Source of the DNA: Kroppenstedtia eburnea
Lineage (GTDB): Bacteria; Bacillota; Bacilli; Thermoactinomycetales; DSM-45169
Direction of reading: 5' to 3'
Length of the DNA stretch: 64,000 nucleotides
Assembly (NCBI RefSeq): GCF_013282215.1
Contig: NZ_CP048103.1
Span: forward strand, 620,001 to 684,000
Both the position numbers and the translations under genes were made by a program. The notes beneath the pieces are model-generated. The model was given only the letters and a program-made list of their open reading frames with translations, was not told the DNA's origin and did no database searches. Numbering within the stretch: the first letter of the stretch is position 1; every line of letters begins with the position of its first letter. Positions 15,498 through 23,710 of the stretch are shown piece by piece.

Positions 15498-16832
15498 TCA
15501 GTCCATCTCCTCCTGAATGCCGCCTTCTTCCTCCTGCAACTCCTGCTGTACCTGGTACAGCTTGCGCAAGCATTGGTGGAATTCCTGCTCGTCCACGGTT
15601 TCATAGCATTGAGACAGTCGGAACAGGGCGAGGTATTCCTTCTTTTTATAGTCATGCTTCTGAGCCAGTTTCAACATTTTGTTGTAATAGAGGATGGCTT
15701 GTTCCAGATCATCCTGTTTACGGAAGTAATCTCCCATCACCTGCAGAGCGTAGGACAGGCGTGTGGCACTGTTTGTCCGTTCTCCGATCTGGATGGCTTT
15801 TTGAATGGTTTCATAAGGGTCGCCCCCGTCGGATCGGTTCATATACAGGACACCCAACCGGGCGTGGACGGTGACCAGTTTATCCTCATGCAGGACCTGG
15901 TCGGCCAATTTTAAAGCCATTTCAAAGCTGGATTCCGCTTGATCCCACCGCTTTTGGTTCATATAGATGCTGCCCAGTACGGTCCACAGGTCAAACATCG
16001 AATCATGGTGACGGTTGATGCGCGCCAACTCCAGCCCCTCTTTGGCATAGGTGATGGCTTCGTCAAACATATGGGAGCGGCGGAGGAGATCGGAGCGCAA
16101 CCAGTAGAAGCTGAGGATGGTTTCGATTTGCACCATTTCACGGATCTGAGGCCAAGCTTCCTGCACGATTTGCATCGCTTCCCCCAACCGGCCCAATCGT
16201 TCCAGGTAGATGGCCCGGTTCCGCTTGAGAATAAATTCGTATTGAGGACGTTCTCCCCCGGGTTGGAAAACTTCCAGGCCGTTTTCCGTATACTTGAGTG
16301 CCTGTTTCATATCATTCTGACCGAAACTGTTCAGACTCAGTTCGTTGTAGGCGGCAGCCTCAATGTTGCTCTCCCGCCCCGGATTGCCCTGGTTGGCCAG
16401 GCGGATGGCATTGAAGAAAGCGCGTTCGGCCCGTTTCCAATTCTTTTTTATACGGTTCAGTTTTCCCTTCAGGAAATGAGCGGTGGCCGCATAGGGATGT
16501 CCATCATCCAGATTCAGCTGTTCCAGTTTTTTCTGGGCTTGGTTCAGATCTTCAATATCAAGCAAGAGTTCCACTTTAAAAAGTTCAAACTTGGTCTCTT
16601 CCATCTCCTGCTGTTCACTGACCATCAGACTGGGAAGGGTTTCAAGGTCCAGCTCCAGCTTTCTGAGAAGATACTTGGTTTTTTCCAGGTTGACATGGGG
16701 AACTCCCCGTTCAATGTTGCTGATCGTGGCGGGGGAGATATTTTCATCTGCCAGGTCTTCCAAGCGAAGACCGCGATCCTTTCTCACTTTGCGGATCACT
16801 TCGCCAATTTCATGGATTTCCAGAAGACTCAC
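15498..16832 (-). CDS. XRE-family regulator with C-terminal TPR domain (RRNPP-like)
   Basis: 444 residues. Residues 8-60 are an XRE-type helix-turn-helix (IRKVRKDRGLRLEDLADENISPATISNIERG). The remainder is a run of TPR-like helical repeats, as in the Rap/PlcR/NprR group of peptide-binding regulators, so it may sense a secreted oligopeptide. I saw no convincing pheromone-precursor gene beside it, so the quorum-sensing role is only a possibility. GTG 16832 is preceded by GAGGTGA. The TATAAT at 16890-16895 and the palindrome ACCAATTGGT just downstream suggest autoregulation. Its terminator abuts the TnpB insertion. Confidence 0.8.
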   Translation of the reverse strand: MSLLEIHEIGEVIRKVRKDRGLRLEDLADENISPATISNIERGVPHVNLEKTKYLLRKLELDLETLPSLMVSEQQEMEETKFELFKVELLLDIEDLNQAQKKLEQLNLDDGHPYAATAHFLKGKLNRIKKNWKRAERAFFNAIRLANQGNPGRESNIEAAAYNELSLNSFGQNDMKQALKYTENGLEVFQPGGERPQYEFILKRNRAIYLERLGRLGEAMQIVQEAWPQIREMVQIETILSFYWLRSDLLRRSHMFDEAITYAKEGLELARINRHHDSMFDLWTVLGSIYMNQKRWDQAESSFEMALKLADQVLHEDKLVTVHARLGVLYMNRSDGGDPYETIQKAIQIGERTNSATRLSYALQVMGDYFRKQDDLEQAILYYNKMLKLAQKHDYKKKEYLALFRLSQCYETVDEQEFHQCLRKLYQVQQELQEEEGGIQEEMD

Positions 16833-16876
16833 GGGATCACCTCATTTATTTATTCCACAGTTGTTGAATGAAATAG

Positions 16877-16895
16877 ACCAATTGGTTCTATTATA
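16877..16895 (-). promoter_or_regulatory. -10 element and overlapping palindrome of the XRE-TPR gene
   Basis: TATAAT (16895-16890) is followed after 3 nt by the perfect 10-bp palindrome ACCAATTGGT, placed where a repressor would block the transcription start. No good -35 is seen. Confidence 0.4.
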
Positions 16896-17011
16896 AAATA
16901 AAAAACAGACATATATAAAAATTTCTTTCCATGAAAAATCAACCATTTTTAAGGACAGAGGTGGAAAATGGCGTGAGTCGAGTCGATATATTCCGAATAG
17001 TGACCCTCCGA

Positions 17012-17050
17012 CACACGCCTGTTTTGTGTAAACAGGCGTGTGGAGTGTCA
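17012..17050 (+). repeat. Relic of a TnpB-element right end
   Basis: CAGGCGTGTGGAGTGTCA (17033-17050) is identical over 18 nt to the right end of the intact TnpB element at 40053-40070. Here it is part of a longer, 12-bp-arm hairpin (ACACGCCTGTTT/AAACAGGCGTGT). No other part of the element is present. It covers the stop codon of the oxidase subunit IV gene. Confidence 0.6.
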
Positions 17051-17347
17051 GCCCCGCATAAAATAGATACCGACGACAATGATCAGACTGAAGCCGAGTC
17101 CGGCCGTCATAAACAGGATCGGAATCTGACTGCGCCGATCCAGATGCATGAAACTGGTCAGTTGCAATATCAACTGGATCCCGGCCATGACCAGGATCAC
17201 TGTCAAGGTGATTGACGCCGGAAAATACCGGGAGCCCACTGACGCAAATGCAATCGCTGTCACGAGTAACATCCATCCGAAGGAACGGAGATGACCGGAG
17301 GGAGTTTCCCGGCGACGGGTGTTTGGTTTGTGATCGGTCTGAGTCAT
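17048..17347 (-). CDS. Cytochrome c/quinol oxidase subunit IV-like (CyoD/CtaF family), orphan
   Basis: A 99-residue integral membrane protein with three hydrophobic helices (SFGWMLLVTAIAFASVGS; LTVILVMAGIQLILQL; ILFMTAGLGFSLIIVVGIYF) and the conserved FMHL between helices two and three. That is the prokaryotic oxidase subunit IV signature, a small accessory subunit of haem-copper oxidases. No other oxidase gene is nearby, and a paralogue is at 53434-53751. The ATG has only a short GAAGG just ahead of it, so the start is less certain. Its stop codon lies in the TnpB-end relic. Confidence 0.8.
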   Translation of the reverse strand: MTQTDHKPNTRRRETPSGHLRSFGWMLLVTAIAFASVGSRYFPASITLTVILVMAGIQLILQLTSFMHLDRRSQIPILFMTAGLGFSLIIVVGIYFMRG

Positions 17348-17615
17348 CCTTCATTCCGCCTTTGTTCTTCAGGTTCAGATCATTCCTCATTAGTGGAGGA
17401 TGCTCCGAATCGGGCTTGTATATTCGGATTGACGCCGACCGGTTTCATTCCTCCGGGCCGAAGGGGAAGTCGCCGTTTCCCATGGCGGATCAGAGGCGAG
17501 GCTGAATCTCAAGAAATCAACCCGATCCCACTTCCCATTTCTCACATCTCCCTGCCGGAGCGTAGACTTAGAAGGAGTGGTTGGGATACAATAACAGTGA
17601 AGGAGGGATCCTGTG

Positions 17616-18056
17616 ATGGCGCAAGATTTCTATATTCAACAGATGCAATCGATGGTTCAGCCGATGCGGGACGAGTTGACCCGGATCGGTTTTGAAGAGT
17701 TGCGGACACCTGAAGAAGTGGTGGAAGCGCTGGAGGAAAAAGGCGCAAAAGGGACCGCCTTGGTTGTGGTCAACTCTGTCTGCGGCTGTGCCGCCGGTCT
17801 CGCCCGCCCGGCCGTGGCCCATTCCCTGAACAACGAGCGGAAGCCGGATCATCTGTTCACGGTTTTTGCCGGTCAGGATCGGGAAGCAACGGCCAAAGCC
17901 CGGGAATACTTTGAGGGATATCCGCCTTCTTCCCCGTCCTTCGCCCTGATGAAGGATGGCAAGATCGTTCACATGGTGCAACGTCACGAGATCGAGGACC
18001 GGTCATTGGAAGAGATCTCGGCCAATCTGACCAGCGCCTACGACAAATACTGCTAG
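17616..18056 (+). CDS. BrxA/BrxB family bacilliredoxin (YphP/YqiW type)
   Basis: 146 residues, the family length. The hallmark CGC motif is in VNSVCGCAAGLARPAV near residue 55, and PPSSPSFALMKDGKIVHMV forms the thioredoxin-like second half. Bacilliredoxins remove bacillithiol from S-bacillithiolated protein cysteines in the cytosol. ATG 17616 is preferred (AGGAGGG, 8 nt); GTG 17613 is only 5 nt from it. A terminator follows at 18074. Confidence 0.9.
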   Translation: MAQDFYIQQMQSMVQPMRDELTRIGFEELRTPEEVVEALEEKGAKGTALVVVNSVCGCAAGLARPAVAHSLNNERKPDHLFTVFAGQDREATAKAREYFEGYPPSSPSFALMKDGKIVHMVQRHEIEDRSLEEISANLTSAYDKYC

Positions 18057-18073
18057 CCGGAAAAAGCCACGGT

Positions 18074-18101
18074 GCCGCCTTTTATGAAGGCGGCGCTTTT
18101 T
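18074..18101 (+). terminator. Terminator after the bacilliredoxin gene
   Basis: GCCGCCTT-TTATG-AAGGCGGC followed by GCTTTTTG. Confidence 0.8.
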
Positions 18102-18121
18102 GAAGAGGAGGAAGAAATCCG

Positions 18122-18781
18122 ATGGCAGAAACCTTGCAGCAACTGTTGGATCAGGCTGAGGAAGTGGAGGCTGGGGAATCTTTTGTCAAACAGAACAGCC
18201 AGGCGTTGAAAATACATGTAACGGATCGTGTATACTGCCGGGTGGGAAGCATGGTGGCTTATCAGGGGGAGATCAAATTCCGCAGCACCGCCGGCGGAGT
18301 GGGAAAGTGGTTTAAGCAGAAAATGACCGGTGAGGGTTTTCCGTTGATGGAGGCGACAGGGCGGGGAGATCTTTTTCTGGCTGACGATGCGGCGGAGGTC
18401 ACCATATTGAAGCTGGAGGGGGAGACCCTGTTTGTGGAGGGGCGTCATCTGCTGGCCTTCGAGAAGACCATCGCTTGGGATATCTCCATGATCCGGGGGG
18501 CGGGGATCGCCTCCGGGGGACTCTTTACCTGCAAGCTGACGGGAAGCGGCTATGTGGCCATCAGTTCCCACGGAGAACCGATCGCCCTGGAGGCCCCGGT
18601 GGTGGTGGACCCCAACGCGGTGATCGGCTGGACATCCGGTGTATCCCCTCAGTTGAAAGCGGACATCAATCTGAAAACTCTGCTGGGCCGGTCCTCCGGT
18701 GAGACATTCCAACTCAATTTCACCGGGACCGGCAAGGTACTCATTCAACCGGCGGAACTGACTTCTTTCGGGAAAAAATAA
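18122..18781 (+). CDS. AIM24 family protein
   Basis: 219 residues of mostly beta-strand character, matching the AIM24/DUF124 fold (TRAP-like beta-roll). Segments such as GSMVAYQGEIKF, GRGDLFLADDAAEVTIL, FEKTIAWDISMIRGAG and GSGYVAISSHGEP are typical. The bacterial function is unknown; the name comes from a yeast mitochondrial protein. It has no signal peptide or membrane helix. GAGGAGG precedes the ATG. The next gene (HAD hydrolase) begins at or within 20 nt of its stop, so the two are likely co-transcribed. Confidence 0.82.
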   Translation: MAETLQQLLDQAEEVEAGESFVKQNSQALKIHVTDRVYCRVGSMVAYQGEIKFRSTAGGVGKWFKQKMTGEGFPLMEATGRGDLFLADDAAEVTILKLEGETLFVEGRHLLAFEKTIAWDISMIRGAGIASGGLFTCKLTGSGYVAISSHGEPIALEAPVVVDPNAVIGWTSGVSPQLKADINLKTLLGRSSGETFQLNFTGTGKVLIQPAELTSFGKK

Positions 18782-18799
18782 ATGAAGGGAGTGGAGGGT

Positions 18800-19444
18800 G
18801 TGATCCGGGCAGTGCTGTTTGATTTTGACGGAACCTTGGCCGATACGCTTCCCTTGATCTACCGCTCCTTCCGGGAAATGTGGAGAGGAGTGGACGGAAG
18901 GGAGCGCACGGATGAGGAGATTCTCTCCCTCTTCGGTCCGCCGGAGGAGGAGATCATCCGCCGGGAAGTGCCGGAGGAGCGGCTGGAGGCTTCCCTGGAG
19001 GAATACTTTTCTCTGTACCGGAAGTTTCATGAGGAAGAAGTGGTGCAGGTGCCCCAGGTGCTGCAACTCCTTCGCGACCTGAAGGAGAAAGGCTGCCAGG
19101 TGGGCGTGGTTACCGGGAAAGGGCGCAGAAGTGCGGAGATTTCCCTCGCCAAGCTGGAGATGGTTGACCTGGTGGACACACTGGTGACCGGTTCGGATGT
19201 CCGCCGCTACAAACCCCATCCTGAAGGGATTCAGAGGGCTCTCTCCCAGTTGGGTTGCTCACCGGAGGAGGGGATTTATGTCGGTGATTCCCCGGGGGAT
19301 GTCCGCGCCGGATTGGCGGCGGGTGTGGGTACGGTGGGTGCCCGGTGGTTCATCGGAAGTGATCCCCGTCCCTTCGATCCAAAGCCCCAGCTGGTGGCGG
19401 AATCGCTGGAATCTTTTCAGGATTGGTTATCCTTGCGGGGTTGA
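18800..19444 (+). CDS. HAD-superfamily hydrolase (phosphoglycolate phosphatase/PpaX-like)
   Basis: 214 residues. HAD motif I FDFDGTLADT is near the N-terminus, motif II threonine is in GVVTGKG, the motif III lysine is in RRYKPHPEG, and motif IV is YVGDSPGDVRAG, with an alpha-helical C1 cap between motifs I and II. It hydrolyses a small phosphate ester with Mg2+; the pattern is that of the phosphoglycolate/pyrophosphatase PpaX branch. GTG 18800 is preferred because AAGGGAG lies 8 nt upstream; ATG 18782, directly abutting the previous stop, is the alternative. Confidence 0.85.
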   Translation: MIRAVLFDFDGTLADTLPLIYRSFREMWRGVDGRERTDEEILSLFGPPEEEIIRREVPEERLEASLEEYFSLYRKFHEEEVVQVPQVLQLLRDLKEKGCQVGVVTGKGRRSAEISLAKLEMVDLVDTLVTGSDVRRYKPHPEGIQRALSQLGCSPEEGIYVGDSPGDVRAGLAAGVGTVGARWFIGSDPRPFDPKPQLVAESLESFQDWLSLRG

Positions 19445-19479
19445 ACCTGAAAAAGCGGCCCCCGCCGGGACCGCATCTG

Positions 19480-20208
19480 TCATTTGCCGAAAAAGGTCAA
19501 CAGAGCTTGGGGAAGATCTTTCTGCCAGAAACCCCAGGTATGGCCACCCTCCTGCTCCGAATAGAGAACCCGGGCGTTCTTCTCCTGCAGAGCACGACAT
19601 ACTTCCCGGTTTCGTGCCAACAGGTTGAGGGAGCCCATGTGGGTGGGGACGTCGGATTCCGCTTTTCCCACAGTCTGATAGATCTCCAGTCCGTCCAGGG
19701 ATTCCGCCCGACGAATCGCGTCCAATGTAGGGGGAAGGAAGGCTCCGGACTGGGAGAGAACCCGTCGAAAGCGGTCCGGATGAGTCAATGCCAGGTGCAG
19801 GGAAACCGTGCCGCCGAGGGAAGAGCCCCCCAGGACACGATCATCGACGGAAGCGGCCACGGGAAAATCCCGCTCCACCATCGGCACCAGCTCCTCGGCA
19901 AAAAAGCGGAGGTACAGAGGATTTCGCTCGCCATGGGGGGCGTACTCGGAGGTTCGCTTCTTTTTATCGACGGGAATGGCCACCGCCGCAAAAGGATGGG
20001 CCTGTCCGTCCAGGATCAGTCGATTGGCCTGGGTGGCCAAGCGGCCCAGGTTGAAATAATCATCCCCGTCCTGCAGGTAAATGACGGGATAGGATTGATC
20101 CATGTCATGCTCCGGGGGCAGGTACACCTGGAATGGGCGTGTCTCCCCCAGGTGATCGCTCACGATCTCTTTTTTCAGAATGGTCCGTTTCAAATATCTT
20201 TTATCCAT
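19480..20208 (-). CDS. Alpha/beta-hydrolase esterase (enterochelin-esterase/YbbA-like)
   Basis: A 242-residue putative esterase of the Fes/esterase-D type. The nucleophile Ser is in the elbow LGGSSLGGTVS, the catalytic His is in EGGHTWGFW near the C-terminus, and PVIYLQDGDDYF gives the oxyanion region. There is no signal peptide, so it is cytosolic. It would cleave an ester of a siderophore, acyl glycerol or similar; the substrate is undetermined. It converges with the HAD gene and is divergent from the acyl-CoA synthetase gene. A TACAAT -10 lies about 55 nt upstream of its ATG. Confidence 0.82.
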   Translation of the reverse strand: MDKRYLKRTILKKEIVSDHLGETRPFQVYLPPEHDMDQSYPVIYLQDGDDYFNLGRLATQANRLILDGQAHPFAAVAIPVDKKKRTSEYAPHGERNPLYLRFFAEELVPMVERDFPVAASVDDRVLGGSSLGGTVSLHLALTHPDRFRRVLSQSGAFLPPTLDAIRRAESLDGLEIYQTVGKAESDVPTHMGSLNLLARNREVCRALQEKNARVLYSEQEGGHTWGFWQKDLPQALLTFFGK

Positions 20209-20357
20209 GATCCACCACCTGTTTCTTCCTTTGTCTCTCTCTTTGATTGTACCCTAAATGGAGTGGGGGACCCACAGGGAGTTACAAGGAGTTTTGACCC
20301 CCTGATTGAGACTGTTTAGAATAGATTAAAAAGGCGTTTGAACAGGAGAGTGGACCT

Positions 20358-22298
20358 ATGAGCAAAGCCGTCTGGTTTCCAACAGAAGATCAAGTGACGG
20401 AGATGAAGTTGTACCGGCTGATGAAGAAACACGGGATAACCGATTACGACGAATTCCACAAGCGCTCAATTCAGGACACCGCCTGGTTTTGGAGGATCGT
20501 GGAAGAGGATATGGAGTTGGACTGGTTCCAACCCTATCGACAGGTGAAGGACAGTTCCGACGGAGTTCCCTGGACCCGATGGTTTGTGGACGGCAAGATC
20601 AATGTGGCCCACAATTGTCTGGACCGCTTTGTGAAGGATCCGGTTGCCCGTCATCGGTTGGCGTTGATCTGGGAGGGGGATGACGGAGAGGTCCGGAAGC
20701 TGACCTATCAGGAGCTGTGGAAAGAGGTTAACGCTTTGGCCAACGGTCTTCGCAAGTTGGATGTCCGCCGGGGGGATCGGATCGCCATCTATCTGCCGAT
20801 GGTGGCTGAAAACGTGATCACCATGCTGGCAGCCGCCCGGATCGGGGCTGTTTTCACCCCTTGTTTTTCCGGGTACGGAGCAGATGCCGTGGCCACCCGC
20901 CTGAGGGATTGCGAAGCCAAGGTGCTGGTGACCGCCGACGGGTTCCTGCGACGGGGCAAAGTGATCCCCATGAAAGAGGAAGCGGATCAAGCTGCGGATC
21001 TCTCTCCCAGTGTGGAGAAGGTGGTCGTCGTCAACCGGCTCCGGCGGGAGGACTGTCCCCGCAACGGGAGCCGGGATGTGGACTGGGCTGATTTGGTGAC
21101 AGATTCGAAAGCGCTTCCATCCGAAGTGACCGATGCCGACACCCCCTTTATGATCATCTACACCTCCGGCACCACCGGCCGGCCGAAAGGAACCGTTCAC
21201 GTTCATGCGGGATTTCCGGTTAAATCCGGCTTTGATGCGGGCTACAGCATGGATGTGAAAGCGGGGGACATCCTCTTTTGGATGACCGACATGGGCTGGA
21301 TGATGGGACCGTGGATGGTGTTTGGCGCATTGATGAACGGGGCGACCATGCTCCTCTTTGAAGGGACCCCGGATTATCCCGAACCGGACCGCCTGTGGAA
21401 GCTGGTGGATGCCCACGGTGTCACCCACCTGGGGGTGTCTCCGACGGCGATCCGTGCCCTGATGAAACACGGGGAGAGCTGGGTCCGCCGACACGATCTG
21501 AGCAGTCTGAAGGTGTTTGGCTCCACCGGAGAACCCTGGAATCCCGAACCGTGGCAGTGGTTGTTTGCACAAGTGGGCAAAAAAAGGGTTCCGATCTGGA
21601 ACTATTCCGGCGGAACGGAGATTTCCGGGGGAATTCTCGCCGGCAACCTGATGAAGCCGATCGCTCCCTGCTCTTTCAACGGGCCCGTTCCGGGGATGGA
21701 TGTGGAGGTCCTGAACGGCGAGGGGCAACCGATCCGCGGAGAGGTGGGAGAGCTGGTGATCCGCCAACCCTGGGTCGGAATGACCAGCGGTTTTTGGAGG
21801 GATCCACAGCGCTATGAAGAGGCCTACTGGAACCGCTGGCCGGACCAATGGGTGCACGGAGACTGGGTCCTGGCCGAGGATGAAGGGTTCTGGTACATCA
21901 CCGGCCGTTCCGATGACACTTTGAAAATTGCCGGAAAGCGGTTGGGTCCGGCAGAGGTGGAATCGATCCTGGTGGATCACGCTGCGGTGCTGGAGGCGGC
22001 CACCATCGGGGTGCCCGATCCGGACAAAGGGGAGGCAGCCGTCTGTTTTGCCGTTTTAAAGCCGGGTTTTGTGGCGGATGAGGAGCTGAAACAGGAGTTG
22101 ATGACTTCCATCGCGGAAAAAATGGGAAAAGCGCTGAGGCCGAAAGAGATCCACTTTGTGTCCGATCTGCCCAAAACCCGGAATGGTAAAATCCTGCGAC
22201 GGGCGATCAAAGCGGCATACACCGGTAAAGAAGCCGGAGATCTTTCTTCCCTGGAGAATCCCCAGGCCGTGGAAGCGGTGCGGAGTGTCCATTCATAA
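20358..22298 (+). CDS. AMP-forming acyl-CoA synthetase (acetyl-CoA synthetase-like)
   Basis: 646 residues, the length of acetyl/propionyl-CoA synthetases. Motif A3 is YTSGTTGRPKGTVHVH near residue 270. Also seen are FGSTGEPWNPE, WNYSGGTEISGG, the hinge GRSDDTLKIAGKRLGPAEVE and the catalytic Lys in PKTRNGKILRR, the residue that acetylation often controls. It activates a short carboxylate to acyl-CoA with ATP via an acyl-adenylate. The exact acid (acetate, propionate or other) cannot be told. ATG follows an AGGAG. A strong terminator closes the gene at 22321-22348. Confidence 0.88.
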   Translation: MSKAVWFPTEDQVTEMKLYRLMKKHGITDYDEFHKRSIQDTAWFWRIVEEDMELDWFQPYRQVKDSSDGVPWTRWFVDGKINVAHNCLDRFVKDPVARHRLALIWEGDDGEVRKLTYQELWKEVNALANGLRKLDVRRGDRIAIYLPMVAENVITMLAAARIGAVFTPCFSGYGADAVATRLRDCEAKVLVTADGFLRRGKVIPMKEEADQAADLSPSVEKVVVVNRLRREDCPRNGSRDVDWADLVTDSKALPSEVTDADTPFMIIYTSGTTGRPKGTVHVHAGFPVKSGFDAGYSMDVKAGDILFWMTDMGWMMGPWMVFGALMNGATMLLFEGTPDYPEPDRLWKLVDAHGVTHLGVSPTAIRALMKHGESWVRRHDLSSLKVFGSTGEPWNPEPWQWLFAQVGKKRVPIWNYSGGTEISGGILAGNLMKPIAPCSFNGPVPGMDVEVLNGEGQPIRGEVGELVIRQPWVGMTSGFWRDPQRYEEAYWNRWPDQWVHGDWVLAEDEGFWYITGRSDDTLKIAGKRLGPAEVESILVDHAAVLEAATIGVPDPDKGEAAVCFAVLKPGFVADEELKQELMTSIAEKMGKALRPKEIHFVSDLPKTRNGKILRRAIKAAYTGKEAGDLSSLENPQAVEAVRSVHS

Positions 22299-22320
22299 AA
22301 AAGTTCATTGACAGAGAAGG

Positions 22321-22348
22321 GCCCGTTGATTGAAAACGGGCTTTTTTT
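22321..22348 (+). terminator. Terminator of the acyl-CoA synthetase gene
   Basis: GCCCGTT-7 nt-AACGGGC followed by seven T. Confidence 0.85.
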
Positions 22349-22559
22349 CTGAGAATTACATTTCGAAAAAGGGACGGGGAGTTTATAATATAAGTTGCCG
22401 TCGGTCAACGGATCACCCCACGCCACGAAGGATTACAAGAAATCATGAACATCCCCCGGAATCATTCCGGGGGAATTGCTGAACCGAAGGACGCGCATGG
22501 TTTCATTGCGATGAATCCCTCCGTGTGTCGCGTCGGTTTGCAGTGGTTCATCCATCATG

Positions 22560-22698
22560 CCTGGAAACATGGTGAAAAAGCCGTTCCCAAGAGGGTTGGG
22601 TTTCACATGGAGTGACTTTGGCAGTTCAGAACAACCGGAAGGTCATGTGAAACCCAATCCCGACCGCCTTCAAAGGCAATAAATCTCAATATTTCTGG
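22560..22698 (+). repeat. Palindromic repeat element, copy A (divergent)
   Basis: The core GGGTTGGGTTTCACATGG ... CATGTGAAACCCAATCCCG hairpin is present, with degenerate outer arms (CTGGAAACATGGTGA ... CTCAATATTTCTGG). It lies in the 620-nt gap between the acyl-CoA synthetase and sigI genes. The rest of that gap holds a TATAATATA at 22383 and a CCCCCGGAA/TTCCGGGGG hairpin at about 22450, with no convincing gene. Confidence 0.75.
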
Positions 22699-22921
22699 TG
22701 CAAGCTCGGGATCGGTCGCCTGATTCTGTTATGATGTTCTTCTTTTTTCCATTTTACAAGCTCTTTATCTTAAAGCATTCCTGGTATGATTCTCCGCTGT
22801 TCCCGGCGGTTTTCCGCCATATGGAAAGATCGACCGACACAGGAGAAAGAGAGAAAAGGTTCAAATCGGACCTAAAACGGTGCGAAGCTCCGAATATATA
22901 ATGTAGGGAGAGGTGTCGGCA

Positions 22922-23710
22922 TTGCATGGCCCGGGGGATGGTGATCACAATCAGAAGGTGTCAGTTTTGGAGGAGCGCTTATTGAAAGCTCGAAACGATC
23001 CCGCCGTTCGGGAAGAGCTGATCGATGAGAATCAGACGTATATTCTCAAAGTGGCCTCCAAAATTTGCATCCGAAACATTACCAGACAAGATGATGAATA
23101 TTCGGTGGCACTTCTTGGTTTCAATGAAGCGATCAACAGTTACCGGTCCGATCAGAGTACCAAATTCCACTCCTTTGCCTTTACGGTGATTCGGAGAAGG
23201 CTGACCGATTACTTCCGGAGCGAGACCAGACACTTCAACCAGGTACCGCTGGTATCCGCCGATTCAAAGGATAACGAACCGACCTATCCGGAAGTGATCC
23301 GAAAGGCTTTTGAAGAGCATCACGATCGGGAACTGGAGGAGAAACGGAGGTCGGATTTGGAGGAGTTTGCAAAGCACCTTCAACGATTTAAAATCTCCCT
23401 GAATGATTTGGTCAAGATCTCTCCCAAACATCGGGACACCCGGCAAAACCTCCAGGAAATCGCCCGGCGGATCGCTTCCAAAAAGGAATTGTTGGAGCAA
23501 TTTTATAAACAAAAGCGCCTGAAAAAGGGGTTTGCCGAGCAGGTCGGTTGCCACAGGCGAACATTGAAGCGGCACCGAAATTACCTGATCGCGCTGGTGG
23601 TCGTTCTGGTTGAGGACCTGCCCACGATCCGGGAATATCTCGGCCTGTCGGCCGCTGACAGGAAAGGAGGTGGCGATGGTGCAGAAAGGAATTTTGATGG
23701 AGGTCAGTAA
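22922..23710 (+). CDS. sigI: RNA polymerase sigma factor SigI
   Basis: An alternative sigma factor of the sigma-I group, 262 residues. Region 2 is visible as DENQTYILKVASKIC ... DEYSVALLGFNEAINSY ... FHSFAFTVIRRRLTDYFRSE, and the C-terminal helix-turn-helix as GCHRRTLKRHRNYLIAL. SigI responds to heat or envelope/polysaccharide signals and is held by the membrane anti-sigma RsgI, encoded by the overlapping next gene. TTG 22922 is chosen (GGGAGAGG 8 nt upstream); GTG 22913 is in frame but too close. TATAAT at about 22895 may be a sigma-A promoter; no clear SigI-type promoter was seen. Confidence 0.88.
   Translation: MHGPGDGDHNQKVSVLEERLLKARNDPAVREELIDENQTYILKVASKICIRNITRQDDEYSVALLGFNEAINSYRSDQSTKFHSFAFTVIRRRLTDYFRSETRHFNQVPLVSADSKDNEPTYPEVIRKAFEEHHDRELEEKRRSDLEEFAKHLQRFKISLNDLVKISPKHRDTRQNLQEIARRIASKKELLEQFYKQKRLKKGFAEQVGCHRRTLKRHRNYLIALVVVLVEDLPTIREYLGLSAADRKGGGDGAERNFDGGQ

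Noticed and set aside
22380-22470. Considered a riboswitch or T-box in front of sigI
   Set aside because: Only a short TATAAT-like box and one CCCCCGG hairpin are present, with none of the conserved T-box or riboswitch sequence blocks, and sigI starts 450 nt away.
22444-22611. 56-codon frame (MNIPRNHSGG ... VGFHME) after a TATAAT in the gap before sigI
   Set aside because: It ends inside repeat copy A, has no ribosome binding site and no family resemblance; the segment is better read as a hairpin plus repeat.
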